Below are positions 1-6,786 of a stretch of 20,184 nt of DNA, piece by piece. Position numbers and translations under genes: made by a program. The notes under the pieces were generated by a model that worked only from the letters and a program-made list of their open reading frames with translations, did not search any database and was not told the DNA's origin. The stretch's first letter is position 1. Each line of letters begins with the position of its first letter. The stretch is from Thermoplasmatota archaeon (GTDB lineage: Archaea > Thermoplasmatota > E2 > JACPAO01 > JAHFTW01): NCBI GenBank assembly GCA_028289805.1, contig JANQNI010000063.1, positions 1 through 20,184 on the forward strand, read 5' to 3'.

Positions 1-1
1 C

Positions 2-523
2 CCGCGGGTGCTGGGCCAGCAGGCGGGGCCGGTGGCGTGGGTGGACACGAGCCGGCTGCCGGACGCCCACGACCAGCGCGTCAAGACGAGCCGCGTCAAC
101 CCCGTCCACCTGGACGTGGCGTTCGAGATCGTGCGGGGACTGCTGGAGCAGCGCGTGCCGCCGGAGCAAATCGGATACATCAGCCCGTTCAAGGCGCAGA
201 CGGAGCTGTGGCGGGAGCGGGCGGCGCAGGAGAAGCGCGCCGATACCTGGAGCCGCATCACGGCCAGCACCGTCGACGCCTTCCAGGGCAGCGAGCGCAG
301 GGTGATCCTCTACGACCTGACCACGCGGCGGCCGGGCAAGCCCCACGAGGACCACCGCAGGCTCAACGTCAGCCTGACGCGGGCGCAGGACCTGCTCATC
401 GTGCTGGGGCCGCGCGACTTCGTGCGCGACCTGAAGACGAACCCGTACTACCGCAGCCTGCAACGGTGGGAGGCGGCCCAGGTGCTGACGGCGCCGCCCC
501 TCCCCCGGGCGCGGAGCGCTTAG
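2..523 (+). CDS. SF1 helicase, DNA2/Upf1-like, C-terminal part (partial at window start)
   Basis: The reading frame is open from the window edge, so the 5' part of the gene lies outside. The visible 174 residues are the second RecA domain of a superfamily 1 helicase of the DNA2/NAM7/Upf1 type. An IGYISPFKAQ segment corresponds to the family's 'IGIITPYRAQ' motif. STVDAFQGSE is motif V, and LNVSLTRAQ is motif VI with its arginine finger. Such enzymes use ATP to unwind or translocate on DNA or RNA. The N-terminal Walker A domain cannot be seen, so the exact subfamily and substrate are unknown. The TAG stop overlaps the TAA stop of the convergent toxin gene by three bases (TTAG). Family assignment is firm; the biological role is not. 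Confidence 0.85.
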   Translation, partial: PRVLGQQAGPVAWVDTSRLPDAHDQRVKTSRVNPVHLDVAFEIVRGLLEQRVPPEQIGYISPFKAQTELWRERAAQEKRADTWSRITASTVDAFQGSERRVILYDLTTRRPGKPHEDHRRLNVSLTRAQDLLIVLGPRDFVRDLKTNPYYRSLQRWEAAQVLTAPPLPRARSA

Positions 524-876
524 GGTTCCGGCAGAAGGGCCCGGAGCTCCTTCAGCGTCTGCCGCACGACGGCAGGGTCCACGCGGCCCACGCGGCGTCG
601 GATGATGGTCCGGTCCAGGGTCGCCACCGTGGACGCCTTGACGCGGCTGGTCGCCGGCAACGTCCCCTCGGCCAGGTCCTTCTGCTCCACGAGGACGCTG
701 TGGTCGCTGTTGTGGAGGTTGCTCGTCACGGCGCAGACGATGAGGTCGCGGCCGGCGTGGAAGGCACCGTCGCTGAGGACGAGCGCGGGGCGCGTTTTGG
801 TGCTGGAGAGGTCGGTGAAGGGGAACGGGACCAGGACCAGGTCGCCCTGCCGATAGTCGCCGGGCGCGTCAGGCAT
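520..876 (-). CDS. MazF/PemK-family toxin (endoribonuclease-like)
   Basis: The 118-residue product matches the MazF/PemK fold: an opening YRQGDLVLVPFPF strand, then KTRPALVLSD with the conserved Arg-Pro, then an AVTSN segment where MazF toxins carry a catalytic Ser/Thr. Known relatives cleave mRNA and arrest growth unless bound by their antitoxin. The ATG at 876 is chosen because it overlaps the stop of the upstream antitoxin gene by 8 bases. A longer in-frame extension to 1011 would run through most of the antitoxin gene and has no family similarity. The two genes are therefore probably translationally coupled, antitoxin first. Toxicity and cleavage specificity cannot be read from the sequence. 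Confidence 0.85.
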   Translation of the reverse strand: MPDAPGDYRQGDLVLVPFPFTDLSSTKTRPALVLSDGAFHAGRDLIVCAVTSNLHNSDHSVLVEQKDLAEGTLPATSRVKASTVATLDRTIIRRRVGRVDPAVVRQTLKELRALLPEP

Positions 877-1114
877 GGTCCCAGACCTCGTCGGCCTCGT
901 TGTCCCACACGTCGGCGAAGGCGGGGGCTGCGAGGGCCTCCCACCCCCCCAGGTCGTCCACGAGGGCGCGGGCACTCTCCTGGGCCGGAAGCACGACGAG
1001 CCGCATTCCATCCTGGATGAGCAGGAGGTCCCGAGGGTCGCCCATGGCGTCGAAGAGGTCCTTGGGAATGGTGAACTGCCCCTTGGCCGACGCGCGGACG
1101 GTGCGCATCTGCAT
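869..1114 (-). CDS. AbrB/MazE-family antitoxin
   Basis: The 81-residue protein begins with a SpoVT/AbrB swapped-hairpin DNA-binding domain (SAKGQFTIPKDL followed by an LLLIQDGMRLVVL strand pair, residues about 7-43). It ends in an acidic, Trp-containing tail (residues about 55-81), the usual toxin-wrapping part of MazE-like antitoxins. It should neutralise the downstream MazF-like toxin and autorepress the operon. An alternative ATG lies two codons further in (1108). A TATA-like box at about 1136-1143 sits roughly 26 nt before the 1114 start, which suggests a leaderless transcript. Two inverted repeats overlap this promoter and start codon. The gene begins 47 bp after the stop of the CNNM-type gene. 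Confidence 0.85.
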   Translation of the reverse strand: MQMRTVRASAKGQFTIPKDLFDAMGDPRDLLLIQDGMRLVVLPAQESARALVDDLGGWEALAAPAFADVWDNEADEVWDHA

Positions 1115-1156
1115 GATGCAGTATGGATACTCCTACCTATTTCGGCGTTTGGTAGG
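1109..1156 (-). promoter_or_regulatory. Promoter and candidate operators of the toxin-antitoxin pair
   Basis: Read on the - strand, an AT-rich GAAATAGGTA (1145-1136 region) lies about 26 nt before the antitoxin ATG, the usual archaeal TATA distance. Around it is a perfect 6-bp inverted repeat, CCTACC (1132-1137) and GGTAGG (1151-1156), with 13 bp between the arms. A second perfect palindrome, CTGCATGATGCAG (1109-1121), covers the start codon. AbrB/MazE antitoxins bind such dyads to repress their own operons, so these are good operator candidates. Binding is inferred. Confidence 0.5.
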
Positions 1157-1161
1157 TGTGT

Positions 1162-2211
1162 TCATCCTTGCGGGGACGCGCCGGGCGCGCCCGCCCGCCG
1201 GGCCCCGGCCGCGTCGAACTCGTCGGTGATCTCCCCCACCAGTTCCTCCAGCAGGTCCTCGGCGGTGGCGATGCCGACGTTGCGGCCCTCGTCGTCCTGG
1301 ATGATGGCCATCACCTTGTGCTCCCGCTGCATCCGCACCAGGACCTTGTCGCTGTGTGCGTCGTGGCGGACAAACAGAACGGCGCGCAGCACGTCCGTGA
1401 CGGGCTCCGTGCCCAGCTCCTCGTCGGTGAACTTCAGCAGGTCCTTGACGTGGACGAAGCCCAGCACCTGGTCGAAGGCGCCGTCGACCACGGGCAGGCG
1501 GCTGTGGCCGGTGCGCGCCGAGAGCTCCAGCGCCTCGCGCAGTGTCGCCTCCTTGGTGACGTAGTGGACCTTCTCCACGGGCGTCATCACCTCCTCGACG
1601 TCGGTCTCCGTGAACTCGAAGACCTCCGAGATGACCTGCTCCTCGAACGCCTCCACCTCGCCCTCCTGGGCACCCATCCTGACGAGGCCCTCGATCTGCG
1701 CCTGGGTGACGAAGGACGTGCGCTCCTGCGCGCGCACACCCACCAGGATCAGGAGGCCCTTGGCGATGAAGGCGAGCAGTTGCACGAAGGGCCACAGGAT
1801 CGCCTCGATGACCTTGAGGGGGCCGGAGACGGCCAGCGCGACGGGCAGTGCGCGGCGCACGGCGATGCTCTTGGGAGTGATCTCGGTGAACACCAGGACG
1901 ATGAACGTCATGGCGCCGGTGCTGATGGCGACGGCGTAGGAGTCGAAGAGCTGCAACGCGACGCTCGTGGCGAGGGCGGTGGCTCCGATGTTGACCAGGT
2001 TGTTGCCCAGCAGGATCGTCGTCAGGAGGCGCTCGGGGTCCTCCAGGACGCCCTCGAGGCGCTTGGCGCGACGATCGCCCTGCTCCATGCGGTGGGCCAG
2101 TTCGAATCGGTCGGTGGAGACCAAGGCGGTCTCGGACATGGCAAAGAAACCGGACAAACCCAGGAGCGCCAAGAGGGCTGCGAACTGGGGCCAGAGCGCT
2201 TCGAGCGACAA
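1162..2211 (-). CDS. CNNM/CorC-type membrane protein (DUF21 plus CBS pair)
   Basis: The 349-residue protein has the DUF21/CNNM transmembrane domain (residues about 1-185). Hydrophobic segments are visible near 8-28, 65-88, 95-118 and 130-158, with the family signatures FFAMSETALVS, LGNNLVNIGATALAT and FTEITPKS. Two CBS motifs follow (about 205-265 and 270-330), including VMTPVEKV, RLPVVDG and GIATAEDLLEELVGEI. The large C-terminal CorC_HlyC domain of many bacterial members is missing; only a short Ala/Gly-rich tail remains. Relatives are linked to Mg2+ or other cation export and homeostasis, with CBS domains sensing nucleotides. The start is a TTG at 2211, preceded by a TATA box near 2245-2256. 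The substrate is not determinable here. Confidence 0.88.
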   Translation of the reverse strand: MSLEALWPQFAALLALLGLSGFFAMSETALVSTDRFELAHRMEQGDRRAKRLEGVLEDPERLLTTILLGNNLVNIGATALATSVALQLFDSYAVAISTGAMTFIVLVFTEITPKSIAVRRALPVALAVSGPLKVIEAILWPFVQLLAFIAKGLLILVGVRAQERTSFVTQAQIEGLVRMGAQEGEVEAFEEQVISEVFEFTETDVEEVMTPVEKVHYVTKEATLREALELSARTGHSRLPVVDGAFDQVLGFVHVKDLLKFTDEELGTEPVTDVLRAVLFVRHDAHSDKVLVRMQREHKVMAIIQDDEGRNVGIATAEDLLEELVGEITDEFDAAGARRAGAPGASPQG

Positions 2212-2244
2212 ACGGCGTGGGACCTCAATCCGAAGCAGGAGCCC

Positions 2245-2256
2245 CGATTATAAAAG
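2245..2256 (-). promoter_or_regulatory. TATA box for the CNNM-type gene
   Basis: On the - strand CTTTTATAAT is the clearest TATA element in this GC-rich part. A start site 26 nt downstream would be near 2224, leaving a leader of about 13 nt before the TTG at 2211. The site is in the 108-bp gap between the regulator's stop and this gene, which supports independent transcription. Confidence 0.55.
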
Positions 2257-2319
2257 CCGACGGACCGGTTCCGTGGATGCGTCCAGGTTCTGCGGCGCGG
2301 GGGCCGGGCACGGACCGCG

Positions 2320-2799
2320 TCACGGCACGTCCACGACGCTGCGCTCCGCCACCGTCTTCAGGACCACCATCGTGTTCGTGCGCTGGATGTGGGGCGAACT
2401 GAGGGTGGTCTTGGCCAGGTCGTCGAGGTCGCGGCGGTCGCGGCAGCGCGCCAGCACCATGCCGTCCCACTCGCCGGTGACGTCGTAGACGGCGAAGACG
2501 CGGGCGTCCTCGGCGATGGCACGCTGCACCCGTTCCAGGTGCCCCTTCTCGATGCGCAACCCGACGATGACGGTGAGGCCCCACCCGACGGACTCGGCGT
2601 CCACGAGGGCGGACACGCCACGCAGGACGCCCCCGTCGCCCAGGCGGCGCAGGCGGCGGTTGACGGTGGCGGGACTGACGCCGGTGGCGGCGGCGAGGTC
2701 GCGGTTGGACTGCCGCCCGTCCAGGACGAGGGAACGCAGCAGCAGGCGGTCGGTGTCGTCCACGGCGTCGCCGGACGGGACGGACGTCTCGTCTCGCAT
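2320..2799 (-). CDS. Lrp/AsnC-family transcriptional regulator
   Basis: The 159-residue protein has an N-terminal winged helix-turn-helix (about residues 15-65; DDTDRLLLRSLVLDGR, then NRDLAAATGVSPATVNRRL). An AsnC/RAM ligand-binding domain follows (about 75-150; VYDVTGEWDGMVLARC, then TNTMVVLKTV). Family members are dimers to octamers that sense amino acids and control nitrogen and amino-acid metabolism. The frame stays open upstream to an ATG at 2868. That extension would translate a tandem AT-rich repeat that looks like an operator, so the ATG at 2799 is preferred. A TATA-like CATATG lies about 26 nt before it. The gene is divergent from glutamine synthetase, so it probably controls that gene and itself. 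Confidence 0.88.
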   Translation of the reverse strand: MRDETSVPSGDAVDDTDRLLLRSLVLDGRQSNRDLAAATGVSPATVNRRLRRLGDGGVLRGVSALVDAESVGWGLTVIVGLRIEKGHLERVQRAIAEDARVFAVYDVTGEWDGMVLARCRDRRDLDDLAKTTLSSPHIQRTNTMVVLKTVAERSVVDVP

Positions 2800-2820
2800 C
2801 GGTTCCAGGCACTCGATTGG

Positions 2821-2831
2821 CGCATATGAGC
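2821..2831 (-). promoter_or_regulatory. TATA-like box for the Lrp-family gene
   Basis: GCTCATATGCG on the - strand is centred about 26 nt upstream of the ATG at 2799. It would place transcription start at or next to that codon (leaderless). It also supports choosing 2799 over the longer start at 2868. Confidence 0.45.
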
Positions 2832-2845
2832 ATTTGGAGCCCGTG

Positions 2846-2863
2846 AATTGATTCAATTGATTC
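2846..2863. promoter_or_regulatory. Tandem 9-bp repeat, candidate Lrp operator
   Basis: AATTGATTC is repeated twice head to tail with no spacer. The same bases contain the palindrome AATTGA-T-TCAATT. This very AT-rich element in GC-rich DNA sits between the divergent Lrp-family and glutamine synthetase genes, upstream of both TATA-like boxes. AT-rich partial dyads are typical Lrp-family sites. The regulatory role is inferred. Confidence 0.5.
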
Positions 2864-2892
2864 TCCATACAATCGCTTACGAAGCAACTGAA

Positions 2893-2900
2893 TCCTTAAG
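2893..2900 (+). promoter_or_regulatory. TATA-like box for glutamine synthetase
   Basis: TCCTTAAG is centred about 40 nt before the ATG at 2937. A start site 26 nt downstream would fall near 2922 and leave a leader of about 14 nt, which includes a purine-rich AGGGGA that might assist ribosome binding. This is the best AT-rich candidate on the + strand here. Confidence 0.4.
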
Positions 2901-2936
2901 TCCCAGACGCGTTGCAGGGCCTCAGGGGAACACCAC

Positions 2937-4007
2937 ATGGTCGTCTTCGCCGAATACATCTGGATGGACGGGCACCAGCCCACCCAAAAGCTCCGCAGCA
3001 AGACCAAGGTCCTCCCGGACCTCGACGAGGTCACCCGCCCCGACCAGCTCCCGGCGTGGGGCTTCGACGGCAGCAGCACCAACCAGGCCCCCGGCGACAA
3101 CTCCGACTGCCACCTGGAGCCCGTGCGCGTCTACCCCGACCCCATCCGCGGCCACCCCCACGTCCTCGTCCTCTGCGAGGTCATGCTCGCCGACGGCGTC
3201 ACCCCCCACCCCACCAACCCCCGCGCCGCCCTGCGCGAGGTGGCCGAGCAGACCGCCGAGCACGAACCCTGGTTCGGCCTGGAGCAGGAGTACACCCTCA
3301 TGCAGGGCATGACGCCCCTGGGCTGGCCCGACAACGGCTACCCCGCGCCCCAGGGCCCCTACTACTGCGGCGTCGGCGCCGACGAGGTCTTCGGCCGCGA
3401 CATCGTCGAGGCCCACATGGACGCCTGCACCGAGGCCGGCCTCGGCATCACCGGCATCAACGCCGAGGTCATGCCCGGCCAGTGGGAGTTCCAGATCATG
3501 GGCAAGGGCGCCCTGGAGGCCGCCGACGACGTCTGGATCGGCCGCTACCTCCTCTACCGCATCGGCGAGGACTTCGGCGTCAGCGCCACCGTCCACCCCA
3601 AGCCCGTCAAGGGCGACTGGAACGGCGCCGGCATGCACACCAACTTCAGCACCAAGGCGATGCGCGAGGAGGGCGGCATGGCCGTCATCGAGGCCGCCTG
3701 CGAGGCCCTCGGCAAGCGCCACGAGCACCACATCAAGATGTACGGCGCCCACAACGCCGAGCGCCTCACCGGCCTGCACGAGACCCAGAGCATCGAGAAG
3801 TTCTCCTGGGGCGTCAGCGACCGCGGCGCCAGCATCCGCATCCCGCTGGCCACCGCCCAGCAGGGCTTCGGCTACCTGGAGGACCGCCGCCCCGCCGCCA
3901 ACGCCGACCCCTACGTCCTGAACCGCCTCCTGCTCGAGACCATCGTGCTGGGCGTCACGGACACCCCCGAGACGGACACCCCCGAGTCCGTTGCGCTCAC
4001 GGCGTAG
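2937..4007 (+). CDS. Glutamine synthetase, type II (GSII, eukaryotic-type)
   Basis: The 356-residue enzyme makes glutamine from glutamate, ammonia and ATP. Its length and motifs are those of GSII rather than the roughly 440-470-residue GSI. It has an N-terminal AEYIWMDG and LRSKTKVL, WGFDGSST at 41-48, metal-binding GLEQEYTL at 114-121 (Glu116, Glu118), NAEVMPGQWEFQ at 175-186, and NGAGMHTNFS at 229-238. An SDRGASIRIP segment near residue 295 precedes the RRPAANADPY block. No adenylylation-type tail is seen. GSII is typical of eukaryotes and some bacteria, whereas archaeal glutamine synthetases are usually GSI, so transfer is plausible. The gene is divergent from an Lrp-family regulator that likely controls it. 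Confidence 0.93.
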   Translation: MVVFAEYIWMDGHQPTQKLRSKTKVLPDLDEVTRPDQLPAWGFDGSSTNQAPGDNSDCHLEPVRVYPDPIRGHPHVLVLCEVMLADGVTPHPTNPRAALREVAEQTAEHEPWFGLEQEYTLMQGMTPLGWPDNGYPAPQGPYYCGVGADEVFGRDIVEAHMDACTEAGLGITGINAEVMPGQWEFQIMGKGALEAADDVWIGRYLLYRIGEDFGVSATVHPKPVKGDWNGAGMHTNFSTKAMREEGGMAVIEAACEALGKRHEHHIKMYGAHNAERLTGLHETQSIEKFSWGVSDRGASIRIPLATAQQGFGYLEDRRPAANADPYVLNRLLLETIVLGVTDTPETDTPESVALTA

Positions 4008-4135
4008 GCAGACTGTCCCCCCTCTCCCCCTCCCTCCTCGCGCGGGGCCCCTGCCACAGCGCTTTTGTCCTGCCCCGCAGCGTCCACCGTTTCGCCAAGC
4101 GCCACACAACCCTTATGACGCCGGCGCAAACTCGG

Positions 4136-5134
4136 ATGCTGGTTTCTATGGGTATGCTGCGTACGCTCCTCCTGATGCTCCTTCTGTCCACCACCGCCCT
4201 CGCCGGATGCGCCGAGTCCGACGCGGACCTGCAGGCGGTGGACAGCAACGAACCCCCGGCCGTCGAGGCCACCAGCACCACCGGCGGCATCCGGGGCGTC
4301 GTCGTGGACCAGGCCATCGTCCCCGTCGCCGGCGCCACCGTGACCCTCCAGTCCACCGGCGCCACCGTCGAGACCGACGAGGGCGGCGTGTTCGTCTTCA
4401 GCGGACTGGAGGCAGGCACCTACTTCCTGGAAGCCGCCCACCCCTTCTACAACAACGTCCAGCAGAGCGCCGTCGTGGAGGCGGGAGTCGAGCGACCGCC
4501 CGCCATCCGCTTCCAACTCACGCGCCTCATCAACGCCGAGCCGTACACCAGCACGCAACAACTCAACGGCTACATCTTCTGCTCCTCCAACGCCGGCGCC
4601 CCGGGCGTCGGCAGCTTCTACTCGGAGGAGTGCGGCGAGGGCGTGGGCGTCCCCCGCAGCAGCTGCTTCCTCGCCAACCACCCCCCGCAGTGCGTCGACA
4701 ACCCCGTCATGCCCGGGGAGCGGCTGCTGAAGAACCCCAGCAACGCCCCCGGCCAGGAATGGTACGTGGACAGCGCCCACGCCAAGTCGTTCGTCATCGA
4801 GCAGATGTGGGAGCCAAGCGTGGAGGTCGGTGCCAACGGCGGAGGCCAGTTCCGCACGTTCTACGGCGTCAACTGGGTCTGCGACCCCTTCTGCGGCGAC
4901 GACCACCGCTTCGGCGTGGCCGTGATGAACAGTCCGCTGTACGCCCAGGTGACGGCGGAGCAACTGGACGCCCTGAACTACACCACGGAGACCCGCTTCA
5001 CGACGTTCACCTACGCCGCCGACTCCCCCGGCGTCATGCTGGAACAGCCGTACGAACTGTTCCTCACCACGAGCTACGTCCTGCCGGTTCCGGAGGGCTG
5101 GTCGTTCATCAACGGAGACGAGAAGCCGTTCTAG
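4136..5134 (+). CDS. Secreted lipoprotein with carboxypeptidase-regulatory-like domain
   Basis: The 332-residue product starts with a lipoprotein signal peptide (hydrophobic LLLMLLLSTTA ending in the lipobox LAGC), so it is probably anchored outside the membrane by its cysteine. Residues about 45-120 form a CarboxypepD_reg-like beta-sandwich (GIRGVVVDQ, then VAGATVTLQSTG, then FSGLEAGTYFLEA). The remaining 200 residues contain at least eight cysteines and match nothing I recognise. Start choice is uncertain: ATG codons occur at 4115, 4136, 4148 and 4154. A TTAT-containing box at about 4111-4117 argues against 4115. The domain fits a surface binding or adhesion role; substrate unknown. Confidence 0.8.
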   Translation: MLVSMGMLRTLLLMLLLSTTALAGCAESDADLQAVDSNEPPAVEATSTTGGIRGVVVDQAIVPVAGATVTLQSTGATVETDEGGVFVFSGLEAGTYFLEAAHPFYNNVQQSAVVEAGVERPPAIRFQLTRLINAEPYTSTQQLNGYIFCSSNAGAPGVGSFYSEECGEGVGVPRSSCFLANHPPQCVDNPVMPGERLLKNPSNAPGQEWYVDSAHAKSFVIEQMWEPSVEVGANGGGQFRTFYGVNWVCDPFCGDDHRFGVAVMNSPLYAQVTAEQLDALNYTTETRFTTFTYAADSPGVMLEQPYELFLTTSYVLPVPEGWSFINGDEKPF

Positions 5135-5169
5135 CAGGCGGAGGCAGGACAAGGCCGGAGCGGGTCACA

Positions 5170-5193
5170 AGGGGGGCCCCACAACGCCCCCCT
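5170..5193. other. Hairpin downstream of the lipoprotein gene
   Basis: A perfect 7-bp inverted repeat (AGGGGGG and CCCCCCT, 10-nt loop) starts 36 bp after the lipoprotein stop. It could shape or end the 3' end of the transcript, but no T-run follows, so it is not a standard archaeal terminator. Confidence 0.35.
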
Positions 5194-5287
5194 GGCGCGA
5201 GGACCCCACGCACCCGGTTGACCCCCGCGTGCGGTTCTTGCTCCACGCCCCGTAATCCAGGACCACGTCCGCCTTCGCTGCCCTCGA

Positions 5288-5435
5288 CGGCTCGCTCCCG
5301 AACGACGAAACACCGCTCGGCGTCGGCTACGCGTCCCCCTTCACAGCGCGGCCCCGTTCCGTCGCCAGCCGCCTCGCCGCCCTCGGCGGCTCGCTCCCGA
5401 ACGACGAAACACCGCTCGGCGTCCGCTACGCGTCC
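5288..5435. repeat. Two direct repeats of about 49 bp, 99 bp apart
   Basis: A block running from CGGCTCGCTCCCGAACGACG through to the shared CTACGCGTCC end occurs near 5288-5336 and again near 5387-5435. I see one mismatch between the copies. The second copy covers the stop codon and last codons of the 429-residue gene on the - strand; the first lies downstream of that gene. Flanking bases are also partly alike, so this looks like a local duplication of a gene end and its 3' flank. Coordinates of the second copy may be off by one base. Confidence 0.7.
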
Positions 5436-5458
5436 GCCTTCGCGGCCTTTCGTCGTTC
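5398..5458. other. 11-bp inverted repeat around the stop codon of the 429-residue gene
   Basis: GAACGACGAAA (about 5398-5408) and TTTCGTCGTTC (about 5448-5458) are perfect reverse complements. In the leftward transcript they would fold into a stem enclosing the stop codon at 5426-5428, with a GC-rich loop of about 39 nt. This could protect or end the mRNA. The left arm is part of the direct repeat and so is present twice. Confidence 0.5.
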
Positions 5459-6715
5459 CTTCTCCTCCAACTCCTCCGCCGTCTTGTGGCCACCGAGGTA
5501 GTAGCGGGTGCCGATCTTGCGGAACCACTTGTACGCCGCCCCCTCCTTGCGGGTGCGGCTGCCGAAGTAGAGGTGGCGGCGCGTGACCTCGCCGAGCCAC
5601 TCGTCGGGGATGACGAGGTACCGGTTGGGGTCCTTGTTCAGGTCGTCGAGGACGCGGCGCACGGCGGTGACGGCCTCCACCTCGTCGATGCCGCGGGCGT
5701 CCACGTCGGGCTCGTGCTGCTTCTCCAGCAGGGCGTCTTCGATGATCCCCAGGAGGTGGTAGAACAACTGGCCCCGCTTCTGGGTCTTGACGGGACGGAA
5801 GTGGCGCAGCAACAGCTTGTCGTCGGCCACCAGCTTCTGCATCGGCCCGGCGTGGGCGTAGAAGAGGGTCTTGGTGACCTCCGCTGGGTCCGGGTCGTCG
5901 GCCTTGCGGTGGGCCACCAGGAACCGCTCCACGAGGGCGTTGGGGTCGGGGCTGAGGCGCAGGTTCTGGACGACCTCGTCGTCGACGCGGGCCCCCCCCA
6001 GGGCGGCGCGCAGTTCCCGCAGGGCGGCGTCGGCGGGAGTGTCCTCGGCGGGTCCGGCGTCCTCGGCGGCGTCCAGGTTCGCCTCCCCCACCAGGTCCTC
6101 GGCGATCTCGACGGTCTGGAACGCCGCCATCCAGCCGTTGCGCTCGGCCGCCTCCATCGCCTGCTCGGGGCCGCGGCGGCCGACCTTGAGGGCGCTGGGA
6201 GGCATCTTCAGGAGCCGCTCATCCACGTCCTCCTTGTGGCGCGTGCGCACCAGTTCAGCGACCTCCCCGTACGCCTCGTCCGTGAGGTTGCGGTTGGCGA
6301 TGGCGATGAGGCGCGTCTTGTCCAGCAGCCCCTCCTCCCAGAGTTGGCCGTAGATGGGGGGAAGGAACGGCAGGTTGCGCGCGGCGGTGGCGCCGGCGCC
6401 GCCCTCCCAGGACTTCTGGCCCCGCGTGTGGCTCAGGCCCTGCTCGACGCAGTGGCGGTTGAAGCACACGCCCTGGGCGAAGGGGTTGTCCAGGTACGGC
6501 ACCAGCGCCTCGGGCAGTTCGTCCAGGGCGAAGGAGACCATGCGGGCCTCCTCGTAGTCGATGCGCTCCAGGACCTCCTGGACGGCCTCGACGGCGGTGG
6601 CCAGTTCGTCCGTGGCGAGCCCCTTGAGCAGGCGGTCCGCCTCTTCCAAGACCTCGACGGCGCGGTCGACGTGACGCTTGAGGAGCCGATGCTGGGCGGG
6701 GTTGAGGCGGGCCAA
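5426..6715 (-). CDS. Protein of unknown function, 429 residues
   Basis: I recognise no family. It has no signal peptide or membrane segment and is rich in charged residues, so it is probably cytoplasmic. Residues 1-60 look like a helical bundle. A conserved-looking centre follows (NPFAQGVCFNRHCVEQGLSH, then RNLPFLPPIYGQLWEEGLLD), then an acidic low-complexity linker (about 205-235, AEDAGPAED). The C-terminal half ends in a basic patch (RRHLYFGSRTRKEG, then KWFRKIGTRYYLGG) and a Lys/Glu tail. The single Cys-x3-His-Cys cluster is too small to call a zinc site. The start is a TTG at 6715, chosen because a strong TATA box (6736-6747) lies 26-27 nt upstream. An in-frame GTG at 6937 would place that box inside the gene. 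Confidence 0.75.
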   Translation of the reverse strand: MARLNPAQHRLLKRHVDRAVEVLEEADRLLKGLATDELATAVEAVQEVLERIDYEEARMVSFALDELPEALVPYLDNPFAQGVCFNRHCVEQGLSHTRGQKSWEGGAGATAARNLPFLPPIYGQLWEEGLLDKTRLIAIANRNLTDEAYGEVAELVRTRHKEDVDERLLKMPPSALKVGRRGPEQAMEAAERNGWMAAFQTVEIAEDLVGEANLDAAEDAGPAEDTPADAALRELRAALGGARVDDEVVQNLRLSPDPNALVERFLVAHRKADDPDPAEVTKTLFYAHAGPMQKLVADDKLLLRHFRPVKTQKRGQLFYHLLGIIEDALLEKQHEPDVDARGIDEVEAVTAVRRVLDDLNKDPNRYLVIPDEWLGEVTRRHLYFGSRTRKEGAAYKWFRKIGTRYYLGGHKTAEELEEKERRKAAKADA

Positions 6716-6735
6716 CGCTCCGCCGTATGCCCTAT

Positions 6736-6747
6736 CAGATATATACC
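6736..6747 (-). promoter_or_regulatory. TATA box for the 429-residue gene
   Basis: GGTATATATCTG on the - strand is the best TATA match in the window. Its centre is 26-27 nt before the TTG at 6715, consistent with a leaderless transcript starting at that codon. Confidence 0.65.
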
Positions 6748-6786
6748 GCACCGCCGAGGGAGGGAACGCCGGCGGGGATTCTTTCC

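Noticed and set aside
37..1020. 327-codon + strand frame across the helicase end and toxin-antitoxin genes
   Set aside because: It is a frame-shifted and antisense shadow of three supported genes with Arg/Gly/Ala-rich content.
2800..2868. 23-residue N-terminal extension of the Lrp-family protein
   Set aside because: It would translate the tandem AATTGATTC repeat and the TATA-like box, which are better explained as regulatory DNA.
2912..4114. In-frame 5' extension of the lipoprotein gene across glutamine synthetase
   Set aside because: It overlaps the enzyme in another frame and is Arg/Pro-rich. The real protein clearly begins at a signal peptide near 4136.
5288..5435. Repeat pair considered as a CRISPR fragment
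   Set aside because: There are only two units, they overlap a coding end, their flanks are also similar, and no cas genes are present.
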